From: Phocaeicola dorei
GTDB lineage: Bacteria > Bacteroidota > Bacteroidia > Bacteroidales > Bacteroidaceae
Assembly: GCF_013009555.1 (NCBI RefSeq)
Contig: NZ_CP046176.1
Location: 2,697,501 to 2,761,500, forward strand
Direction of reading: 5' to 3'
Length of the DNA stretch: 64,000 nt
How positions within the stretch are numbered: the stretch's first letter is position 1; each line of letters starts with the position of its first letter. Made by a program: the position numbers and the translations under genes. Under the pieces are notes generated by a model. That model was given only the letters and a program-made list of their open reading frames with translations, was not told the DNA's origin and searched no databases. Positions 24,315-33,405 of this stretch are shown piece by piece.

Positions 24315-25661
24315 ATGAAAGTATATAATTTAGAAAATATTAAATCTGCCACCGAACTGAAACATTGGACTGAAGTAATTAACATGAACGAACGTTCTAT
24401 TATAGTGCTCGACACTTTTACCAGCATTGCCCAAAAGCTGCAAGCTGTTTCTATTTCTTTATTCCATGTCGATATCGAAGAGGTTATGAGTCAATTGCAG
24501 GATTTTGAGAATGATTGTAGAAATTGGCTGGACAATCTTCTTTCCTCCGAAATACAGAAAGCAGAAGCTGCCAAAGAAATAAAAGTACACATCGATCAAA
24601 TTTCCCGTTTATGTAATGAAAATCTGAACATCATTGACGATCATGAGATCATGGCTCACGGAGCAATGATATCCTCTCTTATTCTGTCACATTATTTAGA
24701 AGAATGTACAAAAAAGAACTTCATCTTGAACTCATGTCATTTCATGCGACTAGGGCTTGATCGAAAACCGGATATAAAGTATGTGAAAAAGAATGTAGAA
24801 GAACTGATGAAAGACTGTCCCGATGTTCACATTCTTATTACCCAAAGCCGTTTGTGTAAAAATGTATATGATGAAGTGGATTTCTTCCCACAAATAGGAA
24901 ATGAGTATTATGCCACTGTTATCGGGGCTGTATTCCATGCGGATGAAATTATAACATCCTTACATTCTGATGAAATTTGTTTCCGAGGTATGGAACATAC
25001 TCGAACTCTTACATACGGTGAAGCCGAGAATTTTATTGATAGCGGCATTGCATTGCTTCATCCGGAATGTATTCCGCTGGCGCGCACCGCCGGTATGGCT
25101 ATTGTATTGATAAAAACGCCGAAAGATACATTACGAATATCATCAGAAAAAACAGGAACAAAAGTAAAAGCTGCTGTTTCACGCAGAGGTGTGGTCTTTG
25201 TCAAACTTCGTTCGTTGGGGATTCTTACTTCTTATCTATTTATTGGAAAAGTATTTGATGTGTTCGAGAAATATAAGGTTCCTGTCTATTTAGCGACTTC
25301 CTCTAATGTAAGTGTTTCATTGGCTGTGAAATGTAGCAACGACACATTACGCCTGATATATCGTGAATTACATAAGTATGCGGAAATAGGAATGGAAACA
25401 GAAATGTCTGTGGTCAGCGTTATTGGAGATCTAAATTGGGAAAAGCATACAGGGTTGGAAGCCAGAATTATAGAAACACTGAAAGAAATGCCGGTATGCA
25501 TGATTTCATACGGTAGCAGCACTCACAATCTTTCAGTGCTGGTACGGGAACAAGATAGAGAAAAGGCATTAGTGACACTGTGCAAAGCCTTTCTAGATAT
25601 TCCATCAGAGAAATTTGATGTAATAAAGCAAACTCAATTACAAGACTCTTTTGTTATGTGA
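24315..25661 (+). CDS. Aspartokinase-like protein with degenerate active site
   Basis: A 448-residue protein with the layout of lysine-type aspartate kinase: a kinase-like domain (1 to about 290) and two ACT domains (about 300-445). The C-terminal part of the kinase domain is recognisable (LTYGEAENFIDSGIALLHPE, AGMAIVLIKT). The active-site motifs are lost: the opening KFGGTS is replaced by YNLENIKS, the GRGGSD loop by QIGNEYYA, and the WTDVxGxxxxDPR loop by HSDEICFRGMEHT. Catalysis therefore looks unlikely. An ACT-based amino-acid sensor or partner of a true aspartokinase is a possible role. The frame is long and intact, so it is not a simple pseudogene. Confidence 0.8.
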   Translation: MKVYNLENIKSATELKHWTEVINMNERSIIVLDTFTSIAQKLQAVSISLFHVDIEEVMSQLQDFENDCRNWLDNLLSSEIQKAEAAKEIKVHIDQISRLCNENLNIIDDHEIMAHGAMISSLILSHYLEECTKKNFILNSCHFMRLGLDRKPDIKYVKKNVEELMKDCPDVHILITQSRLCKNVYDEVDFFPQIGNEYYATVIGAVFHADEIITSLHSDEICFRGMEHTRTLTYGEAENFIDSGIALLHPECIPLARTAGMAIVLIKTPKDTLRISSEKTGTKVKAAVSRRGVVFVKLRSLGILTSYLFIGKVFDVFEKYKVPVYLATSSNVSVSLAVKCSNDTLRLIYRELHKYAEIGMETEMSVVSVIGDLNWEKHTGLEARIIETLKEMPVCMISYGSSTHNLSVLVREQDREKALVTLCKAFLDIPSEKFDVIKQTQLQDSFVM

Positions 25662-25678
25662 CCTTCCTGAGTAAACAG

Positions 25679-25722
25679 AAGCAACAATTCGTCCGACAAG
25701 GTATTTGTTGCTTTTGTTTTTG
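25679..25722 (+). terminator. Terminator of aspartokinase-like gene
   Basis: AAGCAACAA (25679-25687) pairs with TTGTTGCTT (25705-25713), followed by a T-rich stretch. From here to about 25985 there is AT-rich sequence in which I see no gene. Confidence 0.7.
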
Positions 25723-25988
25723 ATTAAATAAAACATTATTTTATCCTTATAGCGATTTGTACTTTATTGCCAATTCTATCACCTAAATTGTTATCCATAC
25801 AAAAATCTGACTTATGAATTTAATAGAATTCTTTCCCTTATAAACAAAAATAGACATATAGTTGATTATCAGTCCTGAATAACCTTTTAAAATAGTTGCT
25901 GTTATCCATTCTTAACTTTAGCACAGAACAGGAAATAATAAAATGGATTTAAAGCAAACAAAGAACATCTCTGTTAAAATACTTTTTG

Positions 25989-26029
25989 TATATTTGCAAC
26001 AATATGTTTTATCGTTAAAATAGTTGCAA
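25989..26029 (+). promoter_or_regulatory. -7 box and hairpin before the CatA-like gene
   Basis: TATATTTG (25989-25996, exact -7). Its end overlaps TTGCAAC (25994-26000), which is repeated inverted as GTTGCAA at 26023-26029. TTTTA and TAAAA inside the loop can extend the stem. The hairpin would cover the first part of the transcript, leaving about 40 bases to the ATG. Confidence 0.55.
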
Positions 26030-26070
26030 CAGAAATAATACACATAAAAGAAAAACAGAGTAAATAGAAA

Positions 26071-26706
26071 ATGAAGCGAGTTATTAACCTGGACAATTGG
26101 AATAGAAAAGAGCATTTTAAATTCTTCTCGGCTCTCGATGACCCTTTTTGGGGAATTACTACGACTGTTGATTTCACAAGCGTATATCAACAAAGTAAAA
26201 ATATGGAGGTTTCTTTTTTTCTTTATTCTGTGTACTTCCTATTGAAATGTATCAATGCAACTACTGCATTCAAATTACGTATAGAAAACGGAGAAGTAGT
26301 AGAATATGATAAAATCAATATTTCGCCCACTATCGGAAGAGAGGACGGAACTTTTGGCTTTGGATTTTTTGAGTATGACACAGATCTTTCCTTATTTATT
26401 GAAAATGCAGAAAAGGAAATACATAGAGTAAAAAACAGTGCCGGACTTTCTTTTTCCAAGGACACTGCAAGAGCAGATGTCATCCGTTATTCGGCTCTAC
26501 CTTGGTTTGCCTTTTCCGAGATGAAACATGCCGGTTCAATTCAAACAGGAGATTCTATACCCAAAATTTCTACAGGTAAGCTGATACAAGAAAAAAAGAA
26601 ACTTTTGCTCCCTATATCCATCAGTGTCCACCATGGCTTGGTGGATGGACGAAATGTTGCCGAATTTATACAGAACTTAAAAGACGGACAAAACAATACA
26701 TTATGA
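26071..26706 (+). CDS. CatA-like O-acetyltransferase
   Basis: A 211-residue member of the type A chloramphenicol acetyltransferase family, cytoplasmic trimers that move acetyl from acetyl-CoA to a hydroxyl. The catalytic motif HHGLVDG lies near residues 191-197 (family HHxxxDG, first or second His as base). The N-terminal block NRKEHFKFFSALDDPFWGIT and the central FGFGFFEYD segment also fit. Whether chloramphenicol is the substrate is not visible: chromosomal family members in Bacteroidales are not all resistance enzymes. It has its own promoter with a hairpin leader and may be read together with the HAD gene 36 bases downstream. Confidence 0.85.
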   Translation: MKRVINLDNWNRKEHFKFFSALDDPFWGITTTVDFTSVYQQSKNMEVSFFLYSVYFLLKCINATTAFKLRIENGEVVEYDKINISPTIGREDGTFGFGFFEYDTDLSLFIENAEKEIHRVKNSAGLSFSKDTARADVIRYSALPWFAFSEMKHAGSIQTGDSIPKISTGKLIQEKKKLLLPISISVHHGLVDGRNVAEFIQNLKDGQNNTL

Positions 26707-26742
26707 TATGATTGCTCCCTCTTCCTATTCTAATAATAAAAC

Positions 26743-27432
26743 ATGAAAAATAAAATAGAATTTATCGCTTTTGATGCCGATGACACTCTTTGGGAAAATG
26801 AACTTTATTTTCAAGAGTTGGAACACAAATTTTGTCATCTTCTGAGGAAATATTTACCAGCTCCTTCCATATCAGAAGAACTGTTCAAAACAGAAATAAA
26901 AAATCTGCATATCTATGGTTATGGACTGAAAGGAATGCTGCTTTGCATGATTGAAACCATTTGCAAAGTTACTAATGGAGAAGGAGATCTCAATCTCGTA
27001 AAAGAAATCCTCCGATCAGGCCAGGAACTTCTGCAAAGGCCAATCATATTATTGGACGGTGTGCAAGAAGTCATATCAGCCTTGTGCGAAAATTATAAAT
27101 TAGTATTGGCCACCAAAGGTGATCTGTTCGATCAAAAAAGAAAGATTTCTGCGTCCGGACTACAAGAATGTTTTTGCCACATAGAAATAATGAGCGACAA
27201 GAAGAATGCGGATTATAAAAGATTGCTTGATAATTTAGGGTGTAAGGCAGAAAATTTACTGATGATAGGAAACTCAATAAAGTCAGATATTATTCCCATA
27301 TTGGAACTCGGAGGTTATGCAGCCTATGTACCTCATCATATCACTTGGGCACACGAACAATGTGAAGGAGAAGTAACGCACTCCCACTTTATTAAGTTGA
27401 ATAACATTAAAGAGATACAAAACTATCTTTAG
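26743..27432 (+). CDS. HAD family hydrolase
   Basis: A 229-residue phosphatase of the haloacid dehalogenase superfamily with a small alpha-helical cap. Motif I is AFDADDTLWENE (residues 7-18), motif II is VLATKGD near 118-124, motif III is the K in SDKKNADYKRL, and motif IV is MIGNSIKSDI near 176-185. The opening DADDTLW resembles a group of cytosolic HAD enzymes of unknown substrate. It follows the CatA-like gene by 36 bases and ends before a bidirectional terminator. Confidence 0.87.
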   Translation: MKNKIEFIAFDADDTLWENELYFQELEHKFCHLLRKYLPAPSISEELFKTEIKNLHIYGYGLKGMLLCMIETICKVTNGEGDLNLVKEILRSGQELLQRPIILLDGVQEVISALCENYKLVLATKGDLFDQKRKISASGLQECFCHIEIMSDKKNADYKRLLDNLGCKAENLLMIGNSIKSDIIPILELGGYAAYVPHHITWAHEQCEGEVTHSHFIKLNNIKEIQNYL

Positions 27433-27528
27433 TTTTTGCCATATTCCATTCTCCACGTGGCAACTCTTTGAACAAAAATACCACATCTGGCAAGAATCAA
27501 AAAAAAGATAAGTCACTCTAATACAACA

Positions 27529-27559
27529 AAAAGGAGAAATGCAAAGCATTTCTCCTTTT
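27529..27559. terminator. Bidirectional terminator
   Basis: A perfect 14-base stem (27529-27542 with 27546-27559) with a three-base loop, A-rich before and T-rich after. It separates the HAD gene from the convergent porin gene. Confidence 0.9.
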
Positions 27560-27578
27560 CATCAAAAAAATCACACAT

Positions 27579-28280
27579 TTAAAACCCAATACTTAATCCG
27601 GCTATCAGATAAGTTTTGTCAAATGAGGGCGAAACAATAGCCTGTACAAACAAAGGCAAAGAAAAATTATCTGTAATATTAATGTTCTTGGAAGCTTTTA
27701 AAGCAATATCTGTAAAAGCAGCACCATCAGCATCATACATTCCTTTCCAAGGAGTGAAACCAACGGAAGGAGTGAGCGTAATTTCTGCCGGGCAAGCAAT
27801 ATTATAAGAAGCATTGATATAAGTGGAATAAGCACGATCACCGTCTTTGTTATCGTCTCCTCCCGCAAACATAGTAGACCAACTCAAGGTCAGAGGAAAG
27901 TTCTCGCCGAAATTATAAGCTAATGTTCCTTCAAAATGATGATCATGTTTATAATCCCCGTAGGGCATGGTGATGCCATTCCACCAATAGTCGGTTACTG
28001 TAATACCTAAACCGCCAATAGTATAGCTTAAATTGATGTCAAACTCTTGTGCACCGTCTGTCTTGGTCAGGCTCTGACTCCCCCAAGCAGATAAAGAAAG
28101 GTTGCCGTAAGATAATCCTAATGTAGGCTGTACAGAAAATCCTGAATTCTGGTAAGCGCCACGCCAAATGTAATCACTTACAAAATCTGCCTTAGCCGTT
28201 ACGTTAAATTCTTGTGCTTTTATCACTCCAGGCAACAGTAAAGCCAACACCAAGACCACTTTTTTCAAATTCCTTTTCAT
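27579..28280 (-). CDS. TorF-like outer-membrane beta-barrel protein
   Basis: A 233-residue exported protein. A signal peptide (residues 1-22, ending IKAQ) is followed by alternating hydrophobic beta strands and a terminal aromatic residue (LSIGF), typical of outer-membrane barrels. The opening FVSDYIWRGAYQNSGFSVQP matches the TorF putative porin family. It lies on the same strand downstream of kdpC, with a 34-codon gene between, so it may belong to the kdp transcription unit and help ions or solutes cross the outer membrane. That role is inference from position. Confidence 0.8.
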   Translation of the reverse strand: MKRNLKKVVLVLALLLPGVIKAQEFNVTAKADFVSDYIWRGAYQNSGFSVQPTLGLSYGNLSLSAWGSQSLTKTDGAQEFDINLSYTIGGLGITVTDYWWNGITMPYGDYKHDHHFEGTLAYNFGENFPLTLSWSTMFAGGDDNKDGDRAYSTYINASYNIACPAEITLTPSVGFTPWKGMYDADGAAFTDIALKASKNINITDNFSLPLFVQAIVSPSFDKTYLIAGLSIGF

Positions 28281-28407
28281 CTTAAAAAATTAAACTAATT
28301 AATATTCGTGTTTTACATATTTCTACTATTTCCTTCTTATTGTCTGAAAGGAAATATCCATTTTGAGTTTTTCTGAATCAAGATGCATCATTCAATGGTG
28401 ATGCACG

Positions 28408-28512
28408 TCAAAGATCAAGAATCCATGTTATCAAAGCAAAGAACAATACAATGATAGCCACAGCTTCTAGAGCCGACAGGCTCTCGGTATCCAGGAAACT
28501 TCTCTTTTTCAT
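28408..28512 (-). CDS. 34-residue membrane protein downstream of kdpC
   Basis: A small gene with ATG at 28512 and stop at 28408. The product starts MKKRSFLDTESLSALEAVAI and continues into one hydrophobic helix to the end (LFFALITW then ILDL). It begins 39 bases after the kdpC stop on the same strand, and the basic N-terminus suggests one membrane span with the N-end inside. I do not recognise it as KdpF, which is present elsewhere in this operon. Coding is supported by position, start codon and composition only; it has not been compared across genomes. Confidence 0.6.
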   Translation of the reverse strand: MKKRSFLDTESLSALEAVAIIVLFFALITWILDL

Positions 28513-28550
28513 GACGCACATCTTCCTAATTTAATGACTATATATTTTTA

Positions 28551-29120
28551 TTATTTTGCCTTTTCTAAAGCAGCATTCAGTTTTAACACATTCACCTTCT
28601 CTGTACCGAACATGCCCATAAACGGTTTTTCCACAGCTTTATCTACAATAGCTTTTACAGTTTCCTCACTCATTCCGCGAGCTTTAGCCACACGTTGTAC
28701 CTGCACGTATGCGCAGGCCGGAGTGATGTCAGGATCCAATCCGGAACCGCTGGCTGTTACCATTTCGGCAGGTACTTCCTTACGGCTCAAGTAAGGATGA
28801 TGCTTTAAAAATGTATCAATCCGAGCTTCTACTTCAGCCAGATACTCCTCATTGGTAGGACCTTTATTGCTACCGGCCGAACTAGCCGCATCATAACCTT
28901 CACCAGCACATGAAGGACGTCCCCAGAAATAGATATCTTCTGTAAATAATTGTCCCACATTGGCTGCACCTACCACTTTTCCGTTAAGTTCCACAACCTC
29001 GGCATTGCCGGAATTAGGTCCGGCAAATTGAGCGAAAATCCATAAGACTAGTATATAGCATACTGAGAAAAACACACAAAAGACTAAAGTAAGTCTGAAT
29101 GACTTTATAAAATTTTTCAT
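28551..29120 (-). CDS. kdpC: K+-transporting ATPase subunit C
   Basis: A 189-residue KdpC subunit with one N-terminal membrane span (about 12-32) and a periplasmic domain containing FWGRPSCAGEGYDA, ASGSGLDPDITPACA and QVQRVAKARG, all typical of the family. KdpC is thought to help ATP or K+ binding in the KdpFABC complex. It starts 13 bases after kdpB ends. Length and motifs look normal. Confidence 0.96.
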   Translation of the reverse strand: MKNFIKSFRLTLVFCVFFSVCYILVLWIFAQFAGPNSGNAEVVELNGKVVGAANVGQLFTEDIYFWGRPSCAGEGYDAASSAGSNKGPTNEEYLAEVEARIDTFLKHHPYLSRKEVPAEMVTASGSGLDPDITPACAYVQVQRVAKARGMSEETVKAIVDKAVEKPFMGMFGTEKVNVLKLNAALEKAK

Positions 29121-29133
29121 TGTTATTTACTTG

Positions 29134-31167
29134 TTAAAAGAATAATCCTACTACTAAATCTATTAATTTAATACCCACAAAAGGAGCAATAACACCACCT
29201 ATGCCATATATCAAAAGATTACGACGAAGCAAGGCGGAAGCTCCTATCGGTTTGTATTGAACTCCTTTCAATGCCAGCGGAATCAGAATAGGAATAATGA
29301 TGGCATTGAATATAACTGCAGATAAGATAGCACTCTCAGGGCTATGCAACCCCATAATATTCAATGCAGCCAGTTCTGGAATGGAAAGCATGAACAATGC
29401 AGGAACAATGGCAAAATATTTGGCCACATCATTGGCTATGGAGAAAGTGGTCAGTGTACCACGTGTCATCAGCAATTGTTTACCTATCTCAACAATTTCT
29501 ATCAGCTTGGTAGGATCATTATCCAAATCCACCATATTCCCTGCTTCCTTGGCAGCCTGTGTACCGCTATTCATGGCAACCCCCACATTAGCTTGGGCAA
29601 GGGCAGGAGCATCATTTGTTCCGTCACCCATCATGGCAACCAGTTTGCCGGCAGCCTGCTCTTTCTTGATATACTCCATCTTATCCTCCGGTTTAGCTTC
29701 GGCTATGAAGTCGTCTACTCCGGCTTTCTCTGCAATATATTTGGCGGTCAAAGGGTTATCTCCCGTCACCATGACTGTTTTTACCCCCATCTTGCGTAAA
29801 CGTTCAAAACGTTCCTGAATACCCGGTTTTATGATATCCTGCAATTCTATAACTCCGGCAATTTTCTTATTGACACTCACCACCAATGGAGTACCTCCAT
29901 TACTTGTAATGGTTTGAATGATATCTTCCGTTTCTTTTGGGAAAGGGTTTCCGGCAGACAAAGCTATCTTGCGGATAGCATCAAATGCACCTTTACGGAT
30001 TTCTGTTCCATCCTTCAAGTTAATACCCGAGCATTTGGTTTCGGCGGTAAATTTTATCATATGAGCACCATCGGTATTCAAATTACGCATCCGTAAACCC
30101 GATTCACGTCCCAGTTCAATAATAGATTTACCTTCCGGAGTATCATCAGATACAGATGAGAGTAGGCAGGCTTCGATGAAAGCATGTTCATCCACTCCCT
30201 GAGCCGGATAAAAACGAGTAGCTTTACGGTTTCCTATAGTTATTGTTCCTGTTTTATCAAGAAGCAAAGTATCTATATCTCCGGCTGTTTCCACTGCTTT
30301 ACCCGATTTGGTTATGACGTTGGCACGCAGAGCACGATCCATCCCGGCGATACCGATAGCCGAAAGCAATCCTCCGATAGTGGTGGGAATGAGGCAGACA
30401 AACAAGGACAGAAAAGAAGCAATGGTAATGACAGTTCCCGTATAATCGGCAAACGGTTTAAGGGTGATACACACAATGACAAAGACCAATGTAAATGCTG
30501 CCAACAGGATAGTCAATGCAATTTCATTCGGTGTTTTCTGGCGGGATGCGCCTTCCACCAATGCAATCATCTTATCCAAGAAACTTTCACCCGGCTGGGT
30601 GCTTACCATTACTTTTATCTGATCGGACAATACTTTTGTACCTCCTGTTACTGAACTCTTGTCACCGCCTGCTTCACGGATTACAGGAGCGGATTCGCCT
30701 GTGATGGCACTTTCGTCAATAGACGCCAGTCCTTCGATGATCTCGCCATCGGCAGGAATAACATCTCCTGCCTCACATACAAAAATATCACCTTTCTTTA
30801 ACTGGGAACTACTGACAGTTTTCAAAGTCCCGTTCACAATCAATTTGGCAGGAGTCTCCTCACGAGTCTTCCTCAGGCTATCGGCTTGTGCTTTTCCGCG
30901 CGCTTCGGCAATAGCTTCAGCAAAATTAGCAAATAACAAGGTGATGAACAGAATTACGAAAACCCATAAATTATAAATAAATGAGCCTTGTGAATCATTA
31001 ACGATAGAGTAGAGCATCACCAAGAACATAATAGCTGTACAAACCTCTACCGTGAACATAATCGGATTCTTAATCATCACTCGCGGATTCAACTTCACGA
31101 ATGATTGTTTTATGCTGTCAATAACTTGCTCCTTCTGAAATAAAGAAGCTGATTTATTATCTTTCAT
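29134..31167 (-). CDS. kdpB: K+-transporting P-type ATPase subunit B
   Basis: A 677-residue P-type ATPase that powers high-affinity K+ uptake. The phosphorylation motif DKTGT is in [13 protein letters not shown], the actuator loop is [10 protein letters not shown] and the hinge is [14 protein letters not shown]. Seven or so membrane spans are visible. It follows kdpA by 33 bases. Nothing is missing compared with the family. Confidence 0.97.
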   Translation of the reverse strand: MKDNKSASLFQKEQVIDSIKQSFVKLNPRVMIKNPIMFTVEVCTAIMFLVMLYSIVNDSQGSFIYNLWVFVILFITLLFANFAEAIAEARGKAQADSLRKTREETPAKLIVNGTLKTVSSSQLKKGDIFVCEAGDVIPADGEIIEGLASIDESAITGESAPVIREAGGDKSSVTGGTKVLSDQIKVMVSTQPGESFLDKMIALVEGASRQKTPNEIALTILLAAFTLVFVIVCITLKPFADYTGTVITIASFLSLFVCLIPTTIGGLLSAIGIAGMDRALRANVITKSGKAVETAGDIDTLLLDKTGTITIGNRKATRFYPAQGVDEHAFIEACLLSSVSDDTPEGKSIIELGRESGLRMRNLNTDGAHMIKFTAETKCSGINLKDGTEIRKGAFDAIRKIALSAGNPFPKETEDIIQTITSNGGTPLVVSVNKKIAGVIELQDIIKPGIQERFERLRKMGVKTVMVTGDNPLTAKYIAEKAGVDDFIAEAKPEDKMEYIKKEQAAGKLVAMMGDGTNDAPALAQANVGVAMNSGTQAAKEAGNMVDLDNDPTKLIEIVEIGKQLLMTRGTLTTFSIANDVAKYFAIVPALFMLSIPELAALNIMGLHSPESAILSAVIFNAIIIPILIPLALKGVQYKPIGASALLRRNLLIYGIGGVIAPFVGIKLIDLVVGLFF

Positions 31168-31200
31168 ATCTTCTATTAATATCGTTGTCTGTTATCAGAA

Positions 31201-32907
31201 TTATAAACTCAAGTGCTCGGCAATAGTGCTTAATGCATGTACCGGGAAGAATGATAGTGCGGCAACAATAAAAATAACCGCAAATGTCATCACACCGAAT
31301 GTCACTGTATCGGTTTGCAATGTGCCGGCGCTTTCGGGAATAAATTTTTTCTTAGCCAGAATACCTGCTATGGCCACTTGACCTACAATCGGGACAAAAC
31401 GTCCTAATATCAGCACAATACCACAAGAGTAGTTCCAAAACCATGTGTTATCACCCAGTCCTTCAAAACCGGAACCATTATTGGCGGCACACGAGGTGTA
31501 TTCATAAAGCATTTCACTCAGACCATGATATCCGGGATTGTTCAACCAGCCACCTTCACTTTCCACAAATGCAGGCGCATGAACAAACAGATAAGCAGCC
31601 AATGCTGTACCAACTAAAATGATAAACGGATGAAGTAGTGCTACAATGGAAGCAATCTTCATTTCACGTGCTTCTACTTTATGACCAAGAAACTCCGGTG
31701 TACGGCCTACCATCAACCCACTGATGAACACGGCGATAATAATAAATGTAAAGTAGTTCATCCATCCCACACCTACACCGCCAAACCATGTGTTGATCTG
31801 CATGTTCAGCATTTCCATCATACCCGAAAGCGGCATTGTTGAATCGTGCATACCATTGACAGAACCATTGGAAGTAACCGTAGTAGTAATACTCCACAAA
31901 GCAGTGGCGGCCGAGCCCAAACGTATTTCTTTACCTTCCATCGCGCCATTATCCTGCGCTATCCCCATCTCATCAATACGTGGATTACCACCCATCTCCT
32001 GACTGACATTGATACAAACTCCTACCAGATAAGCAAACAGCATGACACCATATATACTATAACCCAATTTTTTACGTTTCAGATAGAAACCGAATGCAAA
32101 TGCCATCGCCATAGGTATGATAAGGATAGACCAACATTCCACCATATTAGCAAAATAGGTAGGGTTCTCCAAGGGATGAGAAGAGTTTACACCAAAATAA
32201 CCACCCCCATTAGTACCCAATTGTTTGATAGGGACAATAGCCGCCGTAGGGCCTTGTGATACATATTGTGTAGTTCCTTCCATGGTGGTCACCTTCATTT
32301 TTCCGTCAAAGCCCATCGGAGTGCCTTGCACAATCAGGATAAAACCTACGATCAATGAAAGAGGCAACAGGACACGGGTACAACTTAATACCAAATAGTT
32401 CCAGAAATTGCCAATAGTCTGAGTAGTCTTTGCAGCCAGCGCTTTCATTATACCTGCCATGGCAGCCATACCGGTAGCGGCAGTAATAAACTGAAAGAGC
32501 ATGATGACGAATAGCTGAGTAAAATAAGTCAGCCCACTTTCACCGCTATAATGTTGCAAGTTACAGTTCACCATGAAACTGATACAAGTATTGAATGCCT
32601 GATGCGCAGTCTGACCGGCATTTCCATCCGGGTTAAGCGGCAGCACACCTTGTGTAACCAACAGTACCATCCCCCAAAGGAACCAAAATAGATTTACCAC
32701 CAGCAAGGCTCTCAAAAACTGTTTCCAGTTCATCTCCTCATTGGGATTGATACCACTCAGTTTGAACATAACCCGTTCAACGGGCTTCATAAAATCCGAC
32801 CAAGTCTTTTCACCTTTATAAACTTTAGCGATATATTTGCCCAAAGGATAGCTAAGCACTATCAATAAGACAATTTGCGCTATAACACCTAAAACTTCAG
32901 TATTCAT
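31201..32907 (-). CDS. kdpA: K+-transporting ATPase subunit A
   Basis: A 568-residue inner-membrane K+-selective subunit related to K+ channels. It has about ten spans and filter-like segments such as NGGGYFGVNSSHPLENPT, TAATGMAAMAG and CAANNGSGFEGL. It works with KdpB, KdpC and KdpF. It is preceded by kdpF 26 bases upstream. Confidence 0.97.
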   Translation of the reverse strand: MNTEVLGVIAQIVLLIVLSYPLGKYIAKVYKGEKTWSDFMKPVERVMFKLSGINPNEEMNWKQFLRALLVVNLFWFLWGMVLLVTQGVLPLNPDGNAGQTAHQAFNTCISFMVNCNLQHYSGESGLTYFTQLFVIMLFQFITAATGMAAMAGIMKALAAKTTQTIGNFWNYLVLSCTRVLLPLSLIVGFILIVQGTPMGFDGKMKVTTMEGTTQYVSQGPTAAIVPIKQLGTNGGGYFGVNSSHPLENPTYFANMVECWSILIIPMAMAFAFGFYLKRKKLGYSIYGVMLFAYLVGVCINVSQEMGGNPRIDEMGIAQDNGAMEGKEIRLGSAATALWSITTTVTSNGSVNGMHDSTMPLSGMMEMLNMQINTWFGGVGVGWMNYFTFIIIAVFISGLMVGRTPEFLGHKVEAREMKIASIVALLHPFIILVGTALAAYLFVHAPAFVESEGGWLNNPGYHGLSEMLYEYTSCAANNGSGFEGLGDNTWFWNYSCGIVLILGRFVPIVGQVAIAGILAKKKFIPESAGTLQTDTVTFGVMTFAVIFIVAALSFFPVHALSTIAEHLSL

Positions 32908-32933
32908 AACTCTTTATTTCTTAACTTACTTTT

Positions 32934-33014
32934 TTAAAACTTCTCCGGCTTGATAAGAACATACATCATATAGCCGAACATAATCAAACTAACTACAAAT
33001 AATGCTGTGTACAT
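32934..33014 (-). CDS. kdpF: KdpF small subunit
   Basis: A 26-residue hydrophobic peptide with ATG at 33014 and stop at 32934. It begins MYTALFVVSLIMFGYMMYVL and ends IKPEKF. The single span followed by a Y-x-L-x-x-P-E-x-F ending is the KdpF pattern, the lipid-like stabiliser of KdpFABC. It lies 26 bases before kdpA and after the 32-codon gene at 33037-33135. Confidence 0.9.
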   Translation of the reverse strand: MYTALFVVSLIMFGYMMYVLIKPEKF

Positions 33015-33036
33015 AACTTGTTTCTCCTTTCTTTTT

Positions 33037-33135
33037 TTAGATCTTCTCGAACCAGTCTATACATTTAAAGAAAAGCCAAAAGCAAGCTATGCCGCTCAAG
33101 GTACAAACCGCAAATCCGATTGAAAATAAATCCAT
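33037..33135 (-). CDS. 32-residue membrane protein, first gene of the kdp operon
   Basis: A small gene with ATG at 33135, preceded by AAGGAA, and stop at 33037. The product has one hydrophobic stretch (MDLFSIGFAVCTLSGIACFW, residues 1-20) and ends LFFKCIDWFEKI. It is the first frame downstream of the -24/-12 promoter and lies 22 bases before kdpF. A longer frame starting at 33303 would run through the promoter and is not accepted. It is not a second KdpF by sequence. A regulatory or accessory micropeptide of Kdp is possible. Confidence 0.65.
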   Translation of the reverse strand: MDLFSIGFAVCTLSGIACFWLFFKCIDWFEKI

Positions 33136-33180
33136 AATTCCTTTTTTTAAATTAATACTATTGTTAACTGCCACGCTATA

Positions 33181-33196
33181 TGCCAATAGTGTGCCA
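33181..33196 (-). promoter_or_regulatory. Sigma-54 (-24/-12) promoter of the kdp operon
   Basis: Minus strand TGGCACACTATTGGCA matches TGGCACNNNNNTTGCA with one mismatch, and the GG and GC elements have the correct spacing. It would start transcription near 33169, 34 bases before the first small gene. An NtrC-type activator gene lies 1 kb upstream. The -24 element is also part of TGCCA-GTAA-TGGCA, a small palindrome. Confidence 0.8.
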
Positions 33197-33361
33197 TTAC
33201 TGGCAAACAGGAGATAAGTAATTGATTTATATACAGATATAACAACAAGAAAAAAGAGGGAGCAAAAGAAGATCTTTTCAAAATGAAAAGGGAAGGATAT
33301 CAAAACAGGAGAATAATTGATTTATTTGCTGCCAAACTGCATAATTCCCCAATTTATTATA

Positions 33362-33369
33362 TAGCTTTG
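33362..33369 (+). promoter_or_regulatory. -7 box of the macrodomain gene
   Basis: TAGCTTTG, exact consensus, 36 bases before ATG 33406. This supports that start and not the upstream in-frame ATG at 33283. Confidence 0.6.
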
Positions 33370-33405
33370 TATAGAGGTTTTAATACAGAAAAACAGAAAG
33401 GAAAA

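Noticed and set aside
25723..25985. Gene or RNA in the gap before the CatA-like gene
   Set aside because: Only short hydrophobic frames without plausible starts and no strong secondary structure were seen.
33136..33303. Longer version of the small kdp-leading protein
   Set aside because: It would be encoded across the sigma-54 promoter and upstream of the expected transcription start.
33283..33405. Extended N-terminus of the macrodomain protein
   Set aside because: The upstream frame runs through the -7 box and is unlike the family, which starts close to MKKINV.
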